From the NCBI GenBank assembly GCA_900556625.1, contig USPQ01000119.1, positions 1-7,381 of the forward strand: a stretch of 7,381 nt of DNA, written 5' to 3'. The stretch is from an uncultured Bacteroides sp. (lineage in GTDB: Bacteria; Bacteroidota; Bacteroidia; Bacteroidales; Bacteroidaceae). The notes beneath the pieces are model-generated. The model searched no databases. It was not told the DNA's origin and was given only the letters and a program-made list of their open reading frames with translations. Below are positions 1-5,797 of the stretch, in pieces. Each line of letters opens with the position of its first letter. Position 1 is the first letter of the stretch. A program made the translations under genes and the position numbers.

Positions 1-410
1 CTGTTGATTTTGACGGAACGATTGTAGAACATCGTTATCCACGCATTGGTGAAGAAATTCCGTTCGCCATCGATACATTGAAGTTATTGCAACAAGAAAA
101 GCACCGCTTAATATTATGGAGTGTGCGTGAAGGAACACTCTTGGAAGAAGCTGTCGAATGGTGTAAAGCCAGAGGTCTGGAATTCTATGCGGTCAACAAG
201 GATTATCCTGAAGAACAAAAAAGCCATCAAGGCTTTTCCCGCAAATTAAAAGCCGACTTATTCATTGACGATCGCAATCTAGGCGGTTTACCGGATTGGG
301 GGCTTATTTATGAGATGATAAAGAAGAAAAAAACATTCGCGGATATATATAGCCAAAATGATAATGAGCAGCAGCCTTTGAAGAAAAAGAAAAGATGGTT
401 GCCCTTTTAA
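1..410 (+). CDS. HAD-superfamily hydrolase, BT0820-like (5' end missing)
   Basis: The reading frame is open from base 3 and continues off the left edge, so the first few codons are outside the window; 135 codons are present. Seen in the sequence: a DFDGT motif at in-window residues 2-6 (HAD motif I, nucleophile Asp2 and acid/base Asp4), a hydrophobic strand ending in LILWS at 36-40 (motif II Ser40), lysines at 81 and 83 that could serve as motif III, and a DLFIDDR strand at 85-91 (motif IV, Asp89/Asp90 for Mg2+). It has no room for a large cap domain, so it is a compact HAD fold of about 140 residues. It resembles the structurally solved but functionally unassigned Bacteroides protein BT_0820 (from memory). 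By family it is a probable Mg2+-dependent cytosolic phosphatase; the substrate is unknown. The C-terminus is a lysine-rich tail, KKKKRWLPF. A TTG at 78 is only an internal codon, because the motif I residues lie upstream of it. Confidence 0.85.
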   Translation, partial: VDFDGTIVEHRYPRIGEEIPFAIDTLKLLQQEKHRLILWSVREGTLLEEAVEWCKARGLEFYAVNKDYPEEQKSHQGFSRKLKADLFIDDRNLGGLPDWGLIYEMIKKKKTFADIYSQNDNEQQPLKKKKRWLPF

Positions 411-485
411 CACTTAAAATGATAAATAAATGACTATATACATAAAAAATGTGATTAAATAATCAATTATTGAGATTATTCGGTG

Positions 486-493
486 TATATTTG
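486..493 (+). promoter_or_regulatory. Bacteroides-type -7 promoter element
   Basis: TATATTTG matches the Bacteroides -7 consensus TAnnTTTG exactly. I see no convincing TTTG about 20 bp upstream for the -33 element. It points rightwards, but the next gene (597-851) is on the other strand. Any transcript would therefore start near 498-500 and meet the hairpin terminator at 563-602, so this box would drive a short non-coding RNA rather than a gene. Confidence 0.45.
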
Positions 494-497
494 CATA

Positions 498-602
498 TCC
501 TTATTTCTCGTAATCTCCGAAGATACGAGTATAATATGTTAATTTTGTTTGTTTTGTTTGTTGTGCACTCTTGTCAGGCGTGATCAGAGTGCACTTCTAT
601 TT
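498..602 (+). ncRNA. Candidate small RNA, about 100 nt, two hairpins
   Basis: This is an inference from layout. A perfect TAnnTTTG box at 486-493 is followed by a hairpin at 507-529 (CTCGTA paired with TACGAG, then TCT with AGA beyond one bulged A, closing a CCGA loop). A single-stranded linker of almost only T and G follows (about 541-562), then a second hairpin at 563-594 with 9 perfect pairs and a T-rich tail. No open reading frame of note lies in it. The order of promoter, structured 5' part, unstructured linker and terminator hairpin is the usual build of a bacterial small RNA. The alternative is that 411-602 is simply the 3' UTR of the upstream hydrolase. I do not recognise the RNA family. 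Confidence 0.35.
563..602 (+). terminator. Rho-independent terminator (rightward)
   Basis: GTGCACTC at 563-570 pairs perfectly with GAGTGCAC at 587-594, extended by T571-A586. The inner GTCA/TGAT part can add a few more pairs around a GGCG loop. The tail TTCTATTT follows at 595-602. On the opposite strand the hairpin is followed by A and C rather than T, so it works only rightwards. It would end the HAD gene transcript and/or the candidate small RNA. Its tail overlaps the stop codon of the minus-strand gene. Confidence 0.65.
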
Positions 603-851
603 ATGCGCTTCTCTATTCTCCCACTTTTCTCTAAACTCCCACAATTGCTCTATAGTAGGATGAAAAGTCGGGTTTTCCCAATTTCTGGAAATCATTGCAA
701 TTAATGTTTCCAAATAATGTTTCCCATCAATAATTGTTGTACACTTATTGATCTTAAATCTCTCTGTCGGATAATTATTAGTCTCAACCATTTTTTTTGC
801 CCAATCCAGCAATTCCTGAACGGACTCATTATCATAAGTATGCTGTTCCAT
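597..851 (-). CDS. Small conserved-looking protein, possibly DUF6965-like
   Basis: Starting at the ATG at 851 this encodes 84 residues with no signal peptide or membrane segment, so it is probably cytosolic. It is acidic and rich in aromatic residues. The pattern is a short N-terminal helix (YDNESVQELLDWAKKM), a central IIDGKHYLETL segment, then NWENPTFHP and a closing helix with LWEFREKWE. The spacing of the central I-x-D...L motif and the N...TF.P motif reminds me of the DUF6965 family of Bacteroidetes, but I cannot run a profile search, so this is tentative. The frame stays open to ATGs at 860 and 878. I prefer 851 because an exact -7 box lies at 868-875: 878 would be upstream of transcription and 860 almost leaderless. 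It is divergent from the DoxX gene and ends just short of the terminator hairpin at 563-594. Function unknown. Confidence 0.65.
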   Translation of the reverse strand: MEQHTYDNESVQELLDWAKKMVETNNYPTERFKINKCTTIIDGKHYLETLIAMISRNWENPTFHPTIEQLWEFREKWENREAHK

Positions 852-867
852 ATCACACATTTTTCTA

Positions 868-875
868 CAAAGATA
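868..875 (-). promoter_or_regulatory. Bacteroides-type -7 promoter element
   Basis: Read on the minus strand this is TATCTTTG, an exact match to TAnnTTTG. Transcription would begin near 862, about 10 nt ahead of the ATG at 851. A minus-strand TTTG at 902-905 is 26 bp away, too far for a normal -33 element, so only the -7 part is convincing. Its position decides the likely start of the minus-strand gene. Confidence 0.5.
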
Positions 876-960
876 CAAAGTTTATTATAAAATTATGAGA
901 ACAAAATCAAGATTTCTTATGTTTATCATAAATAAGAACAAACTTAAAATAGAATATCTT

Positions 961-1401
961 ATGATTTATAACTTTTTATTTCCAACAAAACCCAACACAA
1001 CAAAAACCTCTTTGTTGCTACTAGCAGTCCGGATAATCTTCGGAGTATTATTGATGAATCACGGAATACAAAAATGGAGTAACTTTCAAGAATTATCTGC
1101 CGTTTTTCCGGACCCACTGGGATTAGGCAGCCCCATTTCTCTCGGGTTAGCCATTTTCGGCGAATTGGTATGCTCAATGGCATTTATCGTCGGCTTTTTA
1201 TATCGTTTGGCAATGATTCCGATGGCTTTCACAATGATAGTGGCATTTTTTATCGTTCATGCCAATGATGCATTTACAGTCAAAGAGTTGGCTTTCATTT
1301 ACTTAATTGTGTTTATAATCATGTATATCGCCGGACCTGGCAAATTCTCCATCGATCATATCATCGGAAATGAAATGGCACGCCGAAAATTAAAATCATA
1401 A
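961..1401 (+). CDS. DoxX-family integral membrane protein
   Basis: From the ATG at 961 this encodes 146 residues with four hydrophobic segments at about 16-33, 58-79, 82-99 and 108-125, the usual layout and length for DoxX-like inner membrane proteins. Seen in the sequence: an R-x3-G-x5-HG-x2-KW pattern in the first segment and the loop after it (R24, G28, H34, G35, K38), and a GE pair at the start of the second segment (G67, E68), both typical of the family. Family members have been linked to redox stress and sulfur metabolism, but the role here is not determined. The frame is open upstream to an ATG at 895, which would add 22 basic residues. I prefer 961 because the extension lacks family character. 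A weak promoter-like TATGTTTA (7 of 8 to consensus) lies at 918-925, downstream of 895. No clear terminator follows. Confidence 0.85.
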   Translation: MIYNFLFPTKPNTTKTSLLLLAVRIIFGVLLMNHGIQKWSNFQELSAVFPDPLGLGSPISLGLAIFGELVCSMAFIVGFLYRLAMIPMAFTMIVAFFIVHANDAFTVKELAFIYLIVFIIMYIAGPGKFSIDHIIGNEMARRKLKS

Positions 1402-1438
1402 AAAACAGGGATTATAACCTAAATAAACAAAAAAGTAT

Positions 1439-1446
1439 TATATTTG
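1439..1446 (+). promoter_or_regulatory. Bacteroides-type -7 promoter element
   Basis: TATATTTG matches TAnnTTTG exactly. It would start transcription near 1452 and leave a leader of about 50 nt ahead of the DUF3332 gene at 1502. No clear -33 TTTG is visible upstream. It gives the DUF3332 gene a promoter separate from the DoxX gene. Confidence 0.55.
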
Positions 1447-1460
1447 CAGATACACAAAAG

Positions 1461-1480
1461 AAAAAATATAAATATTTTTT
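1461..1480 (+). repeat. A/T-only inverted repeat in the DUF3332 leader
   Basis: AAAAAATA and TATTTTTT are perfect 8-base inverted arms around a TAAA loop. They sit inside the predicted 5' UTR, ending 21 bases before the start codon. As RNA the hairpin would be only A-U pairs and so weak. It could tune translation or simply reflect an A/T-rich leader. Confidence 0.4.
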
Positions 1481-1501
1481 ATTAACTAAAAACTTTCTGA
1501 C

Positions 1502-2053
1502 ATGAAAAGAAACAAAATGTTTTTGGTTGCGGCAGTACTCAGCGGCAGCCTATTATTTAGTTCCTGTGTAGGTTCATTCGGCTTATTTAACCGCCTGACA
1601 ACTTGGAATCAGTCTCTTGGTAACAAATTTGTAAATGAACTTGTATTTTTAGCCTTCAACATTGTACCGGTCTATGGTGTAGCTTACCTTGCCGATGCTT
1701 TAGTAATCAACTCTATTGAATTCTGGAGTGGTTCCAATCCTATGGCTAATGTAGGTGACGTAAAGAAAGTTAAAGGAGAAAACGGTAACTATATGGTAAA
1801 AACGCTGGAGAACGGCTACTCTATCACTAAAGAAGGAGAAACTGCTTCTATGGATCTGATTTACGACAAAGAAGCCAATACATGGAACGTTGTTGCAAAC
1901 GGTGAAAGTGCTGAACTTGTAAAAATGAATAATGACGGTACTGCTGACTTGTTCTTGCCGAACGGTGAGAAAATGAATGTAACTCTGGATGCTCAAGGTA
2001 TGATGGCAGCTCGCCAAGCTACTACAAGCAATCTCATGTTTGCAGCCCGTTAA
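1502..2053 (+). CDS. DUF3332 family lipoprotein
   Basis: The product is 183 residues. It begins with a basic n-region (MKRNK), a hydrophobic core and a lipobox LLFSSC, giving a lipidated Cys22 after cleavage by signal peptidase II. No acidic cluster follows the cysteine, so nothing suggests the surface-export signal known for Bacteroidetes lipoproteins; a periplasm-facing location is the default inference. Residues about 45-73 form a second hydrophobic stretch, with VPVYGVAYLADALVINSIEFW at its core, characteristic of DUF3332. The C-terminal half (90-165) looks like short beta strands with regular NG turns (NGNY, NGYS, NGES, NGEK). The family has no assigned function. The gene has its own -7 box at 1439-1446 and a strong terminator at 2078-2121, so it is probably transcribed alone. 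Confidence 0.85.
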   Translation: MKRNKMFLVAAVLSGSLLFSSCVGSFGLFNRLTTWNQSLGNKFVNELVFLAFNIVPVYGVAYLADALVINSIEFWSGSNPMANVGDVKKVKGENGNYMVKTLENGYSITKEGETASMDLIYDKEANTWNVVANGESAELVKMNNDGTADLFLPNGEKMNVTLDAQGMMAARQATTSNLMFAAR

Positions 2054-2077
2054 CATAACAACCCAAGAATATATAAT

Positions 2078-2121
2078 AAAGGAGATGGAACTGAACTCGA
2101 CTTTGTTTCATCTCCTTTTTT
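2078..2121 (+). terminator. Rho-independent terminator after DUF3332 gene
   Basis: Bases 2078-2091 (AAAGGAGATGGAAC) pair with 2105-2118 (GTTTCATCTCCTTT) over 14 bp with one G-U pair, around a 13-base loop. The T-run extends to 2121. It starts 24 bases after the stop codon and separates the DUF3332 gene from the lipoprotein gene at 2172. The opposite strand also ends in T-rich sequence, so some leftward activity on transcripts that run past tamL is possible. Confidence 0.85.
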
Positions 2122-2171
2122 CATCCTCATTACCACTATAATATTATCTCCAATCATATAAATTTAATGTT

Positions 2172-2624
2172 ATGAATAAACTGCACATACACATCCTATC
2201 CATATTCTCATTCATCTGCTTATCTTGTCAGCAACAAACACCCCAAAACCAAATAGAGCAAGCAGCCGTAGACTTTTGCGAAGCCTTTTATAACTTCAAT
2301 TATCCAGTTGCCGAAGAGTGGAGCACTCCTTCTTCCCTATCCTATCTTAGCTTTTTAGCCTCCAATATACAGCAGAAGCATATAGAACAATTAAAAGCAC
2401 AGGGAGCAGCCAAAATATCTGTCGTTTCCAGCGAAATAGATGCTAATTCCGAAAGGGCAACGGTCGTTTGCGAAATAAAAAATGCGCATATCATAAGTCC
2501 CATCAGTGGGGAAATGCAACAAATAAGTGTTCTGCGAGACACACTTGAACTAATGAGGGAACGCAATAAATGGCTAATCAGAATGGATATCCCACGGCAA
2601 AATGGAAAGCGAAATCACGACTAA
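2172..2624 (+). CDS. Small lipoprotein, NTF2-like character
   Basis: The product is 150 residues. The N-terminus is a short signal sequence ending CLSC, with the lipidated residue probably Cys19; the -3 position is a cysteine rather than the usual Leu, Val or Ile, so the lipobox is atypical. After a Gln-rich linker comes a helix pair (about 28-78, with AAVDFCEAFYNFNYPVAEEW in it). Strands follow: ISVVSSEID, ATVVCEIKNAHII, ISVLRDTLELM and KWLIRMD. A long N-terminal helix with FxxAFYxxxY followed by a curved sheet ending in W-L-I resembles the NTF2-like fold of DUF4878-type lipoproteins, but this is judged by eye. Function unknown. Its last 47 bp overlap the 3' end of the convergent tamL-like gene. 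No exact -7 box was found upstream; the nearest sequence is TAAATTTA at about 2159-2166, too close to the start. Confidence 0.75.
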   Translation: MNKLHIHILSIFSFICLSCQQQTPQNQIEQAAVDFCEAFYNFNYPVAEEWSTPSSLSYLSFLASNIQQKHIEQLKAQGAAKISVVSSEIDANSERATVVCEIKNAHIISPISGEMQQISVLRDTLELMRERNKWLIRMDIPRQNGKRNHD

Positions 2625-4887
2625 ACTTAGGATGAATAATAGGGAAACGCTCTTTCTTTGTTTCAAAAGCAGGATTAACCGCTTTCATACCTCCGTCAAA
2701 ACGAAGAATAAAGAAATCCAGGTCAAGCCGTAAACCTAAACCATAAGCAACCGCTATTTGCTTATAGAATTTGTCGAACTTAAAAACACCCCCGGGCTGA
2801 TTTGCATAGTTACGGATCGTCCAGATATTACCTGCATCCACAAATACGGCTCCTTGAAATTTCCAAAACAGTTTACTCCGATATTCAATACTCGCATCCA
2901 GTTTAATATCTCCCGATTGGTCCAACAGGTTTCCATTTCCGGAGAAAGAACCCGGTCCTAAATCACGCACGGCCCATCCACGTACGCTATTAGCCCCTCC
3001 GGAAAAATATTGTTTCTCAAACGGAATCGTTTTTGCATTCCCATAGGGTACTGCAATTCCCAAACCGGCGTGAAACGCGAATGAGTTACGGTGGTCAATC
3101 CGTATATTCTTTGCGAAATCAAATTCACCTTTCAGATATTGGGCATAGGGAATTCCTAGAATGGCATACTCACCATTATCATTCTTCCGGATATTGGCAA
3201 CTTTGGACAAGGCATACAATATATTTCCCGCAGACTCAAAATTAAAGCGGATAGAATATGAATTAGAAGCAATAGTATTATTGACGATAGACCCACCTAC
3301 ACTATTATAATTGTAACTATATCCCATATTTACAATCAAGCGGTCTTGATAATTATATTGGAATATATGATTTTGCCCTTTATTGATATAATCTTCTCTG
3401 AATCTGTCTGAAATACGCGGCAAATAGAGAAAACCAATATTAATCAAATCGATACGATGTTGAATTTTCTGGCGTTGTGTCCATTTGTAACTCCAGTTGG
3501 CAGATGCCATCGTCCGCAGAAACTCCGGCCGTAACTGATAATTATACTGCAACCCGAACTCAGTGGTAGCCCTGATTCTACGTTTAAAGTCAGAAGAAAG
3601 AAAGGGAAACAAGAAGTTAGGAAAATTAATGCTCGTCTCTACCCCGTATTCGGTATAGTTGTTATTCGAATAGCCTGCCTGAAGTCCGGAGATCACCTCG
3701 TATGCCCCACGAAACTTTATCATAAAAGTCTCCGAACCACGAAATAGATTCCTATTCTGAAAAGCGACTGAAGCAGCCGCCCCCAAGTCTCCGGCGGAAT
3801 TCGTTCCTTCCACCTCAAAAGACACAGACTTATGCTTGCTTTTTGTCAGCATTACATAGCAATCGAGCATTGTCGAATCTCCTAACTGAGTCTCAAAGAA
3901 ACGGATATTAGTATATTTCAACGCCGACAAACGCCCAAAGCTGGAGTATGTTTGCTGCACATCGCGTTCATTATACAAATCTCCGGGACTAAAACGAAGG
4001 TTATCCGTCAACACTTTGGGACGCAAATAAAGTTTATCTTTATAGAAAATAGGATATCCTTTATAATGAATAGAGTCGTTGATTTCCACACTGCTCAATG
4101 CCGAAGATTGCAGGACATCATAATCAGTGATAAAATTAATCTTATTGATCCAATATTGTTGATGTGCTCGTGCCGAATCATTCGTATGAGCCTTGTAAGA
4201 CCGCAAAAACTGAGTCAAATCGACCTTATAGGTATTACGGACAGTATCGGCAGTATAGCCTATATAGTCCTTATTAAATTTATAATAACCGTTTTGCAAC
4301 AATTTATCCGTGATACGTTGCCTGTCCGCATCCAATACATTTACATCAAAATACATTCCTTGTTTCAACAGACTCCTGGCAGAATCCTGCTTGAGAAGCG
4401 CTTCTATTTTAGGATCGGATATATTATATTTAATGGACTGAACAACATACGGCTTTCCCGCAGTCACGTCATAGTATAATTTTATCTTCTTCTTTTTTAT
4501 CTTTGTCGAACGTTTCACAGTAGCTGCCATATATCCCATATTATGCACAGCCTTCGTGATTTCCTCTTCAGAACGCAATGCTTCATCCTCATTATATATC
4601 ACGGGAGCATCACCTATTCTCCGTAAAAACTTATTTCCCCACTTAGTAGAATCACGTCCGGAAAGATTGTAAACGTAAAGTTGGGTCTTTATCAGACTAA
4701 ACCACTTGGCATTAGGATTCTGACGAACATACATTTTCAATGAAGAAGGGCGGATACTTTTCTCATCCGTACGAATTTTGACTTCATCCAACAGATATGA
4801 ACCATCCGGCACAAACTTGGTGGCAGTGCACGAAGCAAATGACAAGACAGCGACAGAAGCAAACAAACAAAGAAAATCTCTCCTCAT
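2578..4887 (-). CDS. tamL: Lipid-anchored Omp85-family outer membrane protein (BamA/TamA type)
   Basis: With the start at 4887 this is 769 residues. A signal peptide ends in SFASC, giving lipidated Cys20, and the next residues (CTATKFVPDGSYLL) match the opening of Bacteroidetes TamL proteins, TamA relatives held by a lipid. Residues about 28-353 form POTRA-like domains. Residues about 354-769 are the beta barrel: it carries the Omp85 L6 motif VRGW (635-638, in GGANSVRGW), a FVDAGNIW strand (682-689) and ends in aromatic FAVGYPF as outer membrane barrels do. By family it helps insert or transport proteins at the outer membrane; TamL is reported essential in Flavobacterium (from memory). The frame extends to an ATG at 4908, but the -7 box at 4923-4930 would leave only about 9 nt of leader there. 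The gene ends in a 47-bp convergent overlap. The tamL symbol is an assignment by motif, not by search. Confidence 0.85.
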   Translation of the reverse strand: MRRDFLCLFASVAVLSFASCTATKFVPDGSYLLDEVKIRTDEKSIRPSSLKMYVRQNPNAKWFSLIKTQLYVYNLSGRDSTKWGNKFLRRIGDAPVIYNEDEALRSEEEITKAVHNMGYMAATVKRSTKIKKKKIKLYYDVTAGKPYVVQSIKYNISDPKIEALLKQDSARSLLKQGMYFDVNVLDADRQRITDKLLQNGYYKFNKDYIGYTADTVRNTYKVDLTQFLRSYKAHTNDSARAHQQYWINKINFITDYDVLQSSALSSVEINDSIHYKGYPIFYKDKLYLRPKVLTDNLRFSPGDLYNERDVQQTYSSFGRLSALKYTNIRFFETQLGDSTMLDCYVMLTKSKHKSVSFEVEGTNSAGDLGAAASVAFQNRNLFRGSETFMIKFRGAYEVISGLQAGYSNNNYTEYGVETSINFPNFLFPFLSSDFKRRIRATTEFGLQYNYQLRPEFLRTMASANWSYKWTQRQKIQHRIDLINIGFLYLPRISDRFREDYINKGQNHIFQYNYQDRLIVNMGYSYNYNSVGGSIVNNTIASNSYSIRFNFESAGNILYALSKVANIRKNDNGEYAILGIPYAQYLKGEFDFAKNIRIDHRNSFAFHAGLGIAVPYGNAKTIPFEKQYFSGGANSVRGWAVRDLGPGSFSGNGNLLDQSGDIKLDASIEYRSKLFWKFQGAVFVDAGNIWTIRNYANQPGGVFKFDKFYKQIAVAYGLGLRLDLDFFILRFDGGMKAVNPAFETKKERFPIIHPKFSRDFAFHFAVGYPF

Positions 4888-4922
4888 ACGGTTCTTAATC
4901 GATAGCATAAAAAAAGTGATTA

Positions 4923-4930
4923 CAAAGATA
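4923..4930 (-). promoter_or_regulatory. Bacteroides-type -7 promoter element for tamL
   Basis: On the minus strand this reads TATCTTTG, an exact TAnnTTTG match. Transcription would begin near 4917, about 30 nt before the ATG at 4887. It is one of two back-to-back -7 boxes in the 120-bp region between tamL and the methyltransferase. Confidence 0.6.
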
Positions 4931-4960
4931 AATTATATTTTCCGATAGGGAAAATAATTT
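4930..4960. repeat. Inverted repeat between divergent promoters
   Basis: ATTTTCC at 4937-4943 and GGAAAAT at 4949-4955 are perfect inverted arms around GATAG. The symmetry extends outwards to AAATTA and TAATTT if two bases are allowed to bulge in the left arm. It abuts the tamL -7 box and covers where its -33 element would lie, so it could be an operator. No regulator can be named. Confidence 0.4.
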
Positions 4961-5003
4961 AAGAAAAAGAGAGGAAAGTAAAGGCAGATTGGAAATATCT
5001 TTA

Positions 5004-5011
5004 TAGCTTTG
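5004..5011 (+). promoter_or_regulatory. Bacteroides-type -7 promoter element for the RNA methyltransferase
   Basis: TAGCTTTG is an exact TAnnTTTG match. Transcription would begin near 5016, giving a leader of roughly 14 nt ahead of the ATG at 5030. A TTG start codon at 5009 in the same frame falls inside this box, which argues for 5030 as the true start. Confidence 0.6.
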
Positions 5012-5029
5012 CAAAAGAATATCAAATCT

Positions 5030-5797
5030 ATGGCACCACTTAGTAAGAATAAAATAAAGTATATACACTCGCTGGAACAAAAGAAAATACGTAAAGAAGA
5101 ACGAGTATTTCTAGCTGAGGGCCCAAAGCTGGTAGGCGATTTACTCGAATATTTTCCTTGCCGTTTTCTAGCCGCAACCTCATTATGGCTTCAGAGTCAT
5201 CCGAATATATATGCGGGCGAGATAGCAGAAGTCTCTCAAGAGGAACTCTCACGGGCAAGTCTTTTAAAAACACCCCAACAGGTACTTGCAATCTTGGAGC
5301 AACCGCAATATACGCTAACTCCGGATATTGCCCGTCACTCCCTTTGTCTAGCATTAGACGATGTTCAGGATCCCGGAAATCTGGGAACGATTATTCGTTT
5401 GGCCGATTGGTTCGGGATTGAAGACATTATTTGCTCACAGAACACAGTAGACGTTTATAACCCCAAGACAGTACAAGCCACTATGGGTGGAATTGCCCGA
5501 GTAAGGGTACATTACACTTCTCTTCCGGATTTTATCCGTTCACAAGGCAAAGAGATACCCGTGTTCGGTACTTTTTTGGATGGACAAAATATGTATGAAC
5601 AACCATTAGCCGCTAATGGATTGATTGTGATGGGAAATGAAGGAAACGGCATAGGGAAAGAAGTGGAAGCGTTAATCAATAGAAAACTGTATATTCCCAA
5701 TTATCCACAAGGCCAGGAAACATCCGAGTCGCTCAATGTAGCCATTGCTACCGCAGTAATCTGTGCCGAGTTCCGTCGACAGGCCGCATGGAAGTAA
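5030..5797 (+). CDS. SpoU/TrmH-family RNA 2'-O-ribose methyltransferase
   Basis: The product is 255 residues, normal for the TrmH/RlmB/TsnR group, cytosolic and AdoMet-dependent (SPOUT fold, trefoil knot). The N-terminal 1-95 is the substrate-binding domain: basic (SKNKIKYIHSLEQKKIRKEE) followed by VFLAEGPKLVGDLL, the usual start of this family. The catalytic part shows all three SpoU motifs: motif 1 DPGNLGTIIRLAD (114-126, with N117 and R123), motif 2 IVMGNEGNGIGKE (199-211, E204) and motif 3 IPNYPQGQETSESLNVAIATA (222-242, with S234, L235, N236). It should methylate a ribose 2'-OH in rRNA or tRNA; which nucleotide cannot be read from sequence. The start at 5030 is chosen because the earlier in-frame TTG lies in the promoter box. 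It is divergent from tamL and its 3' end overlaps the opposing 129-residue gene by 50 bp; a terminator lies 116 bp past the stop. Confidence 0.92.
   Translation: MAPLSKNKIKYIHSLEQKKIRKEERVFLAEGPKLVGDLLEYFPCRFLAATSLWLQSHPNIYAGEIAEVSQEELSRASLLKTPQQVLAILEQPQYTLTPDIARHSLCLALDDVQDPGNLGTIIRLADWFGIEDIICSQNTVDVYNPKTVQATMGGIARVRVHYTSLPDFIRSQGKEIPVFGTFLDGQNMYEQPLAANGLIVMGNEGNGIGKEVEALINRKLYIPNYPQGQETSESLNVAIATAVICAEFRRQAAWK

Noticed and set aside
458..471. AATAAT-CA-ATTATT palindrome upstream of the candidate small RNA
   Set aside because: Six-base A/T arms with a two-base spacer are expected by chance in such A/T-rich DNA, and the loop is too small for an RNA hairpin. It stays a weak operator possibility only.
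895..960. Longer N-terminus for the DoxX protein
   Set aside because: The 22 extra residues are basic and unlike the family, and the only promoter-like box (918-925) lies downstream of that ATG. The start at 961 gives the usual length.
1700..2056. 118-codon minus-strand open frame over the DUF3332 gene
   Set aside because: It is antisense to a well-supported lipoprotein gene, is rich in Cys, His and Phe as shadow frames often are, and has no -7 box ahead of it.
2499..2510. CCCA-TCAG-TGGG hairpin as a terminator
   Set aside because: It has only four base pairs, lies within the lipoprotein coding sequence and has no T-run on either side.
3952..4479. 175-codon plus-strand open frame inside tamL
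   Set aside because: It lies antisense to the POTRA region of a gene with clear family motifs and shows no motif, signal or start context of its own. It is a shadow of the tamL frame.
5009..5029. TTG start at 5009 for the methyltransferase
   Set aside because: The codon is part of the TAGCTTTG -7 box, so it would not be in the transcript.
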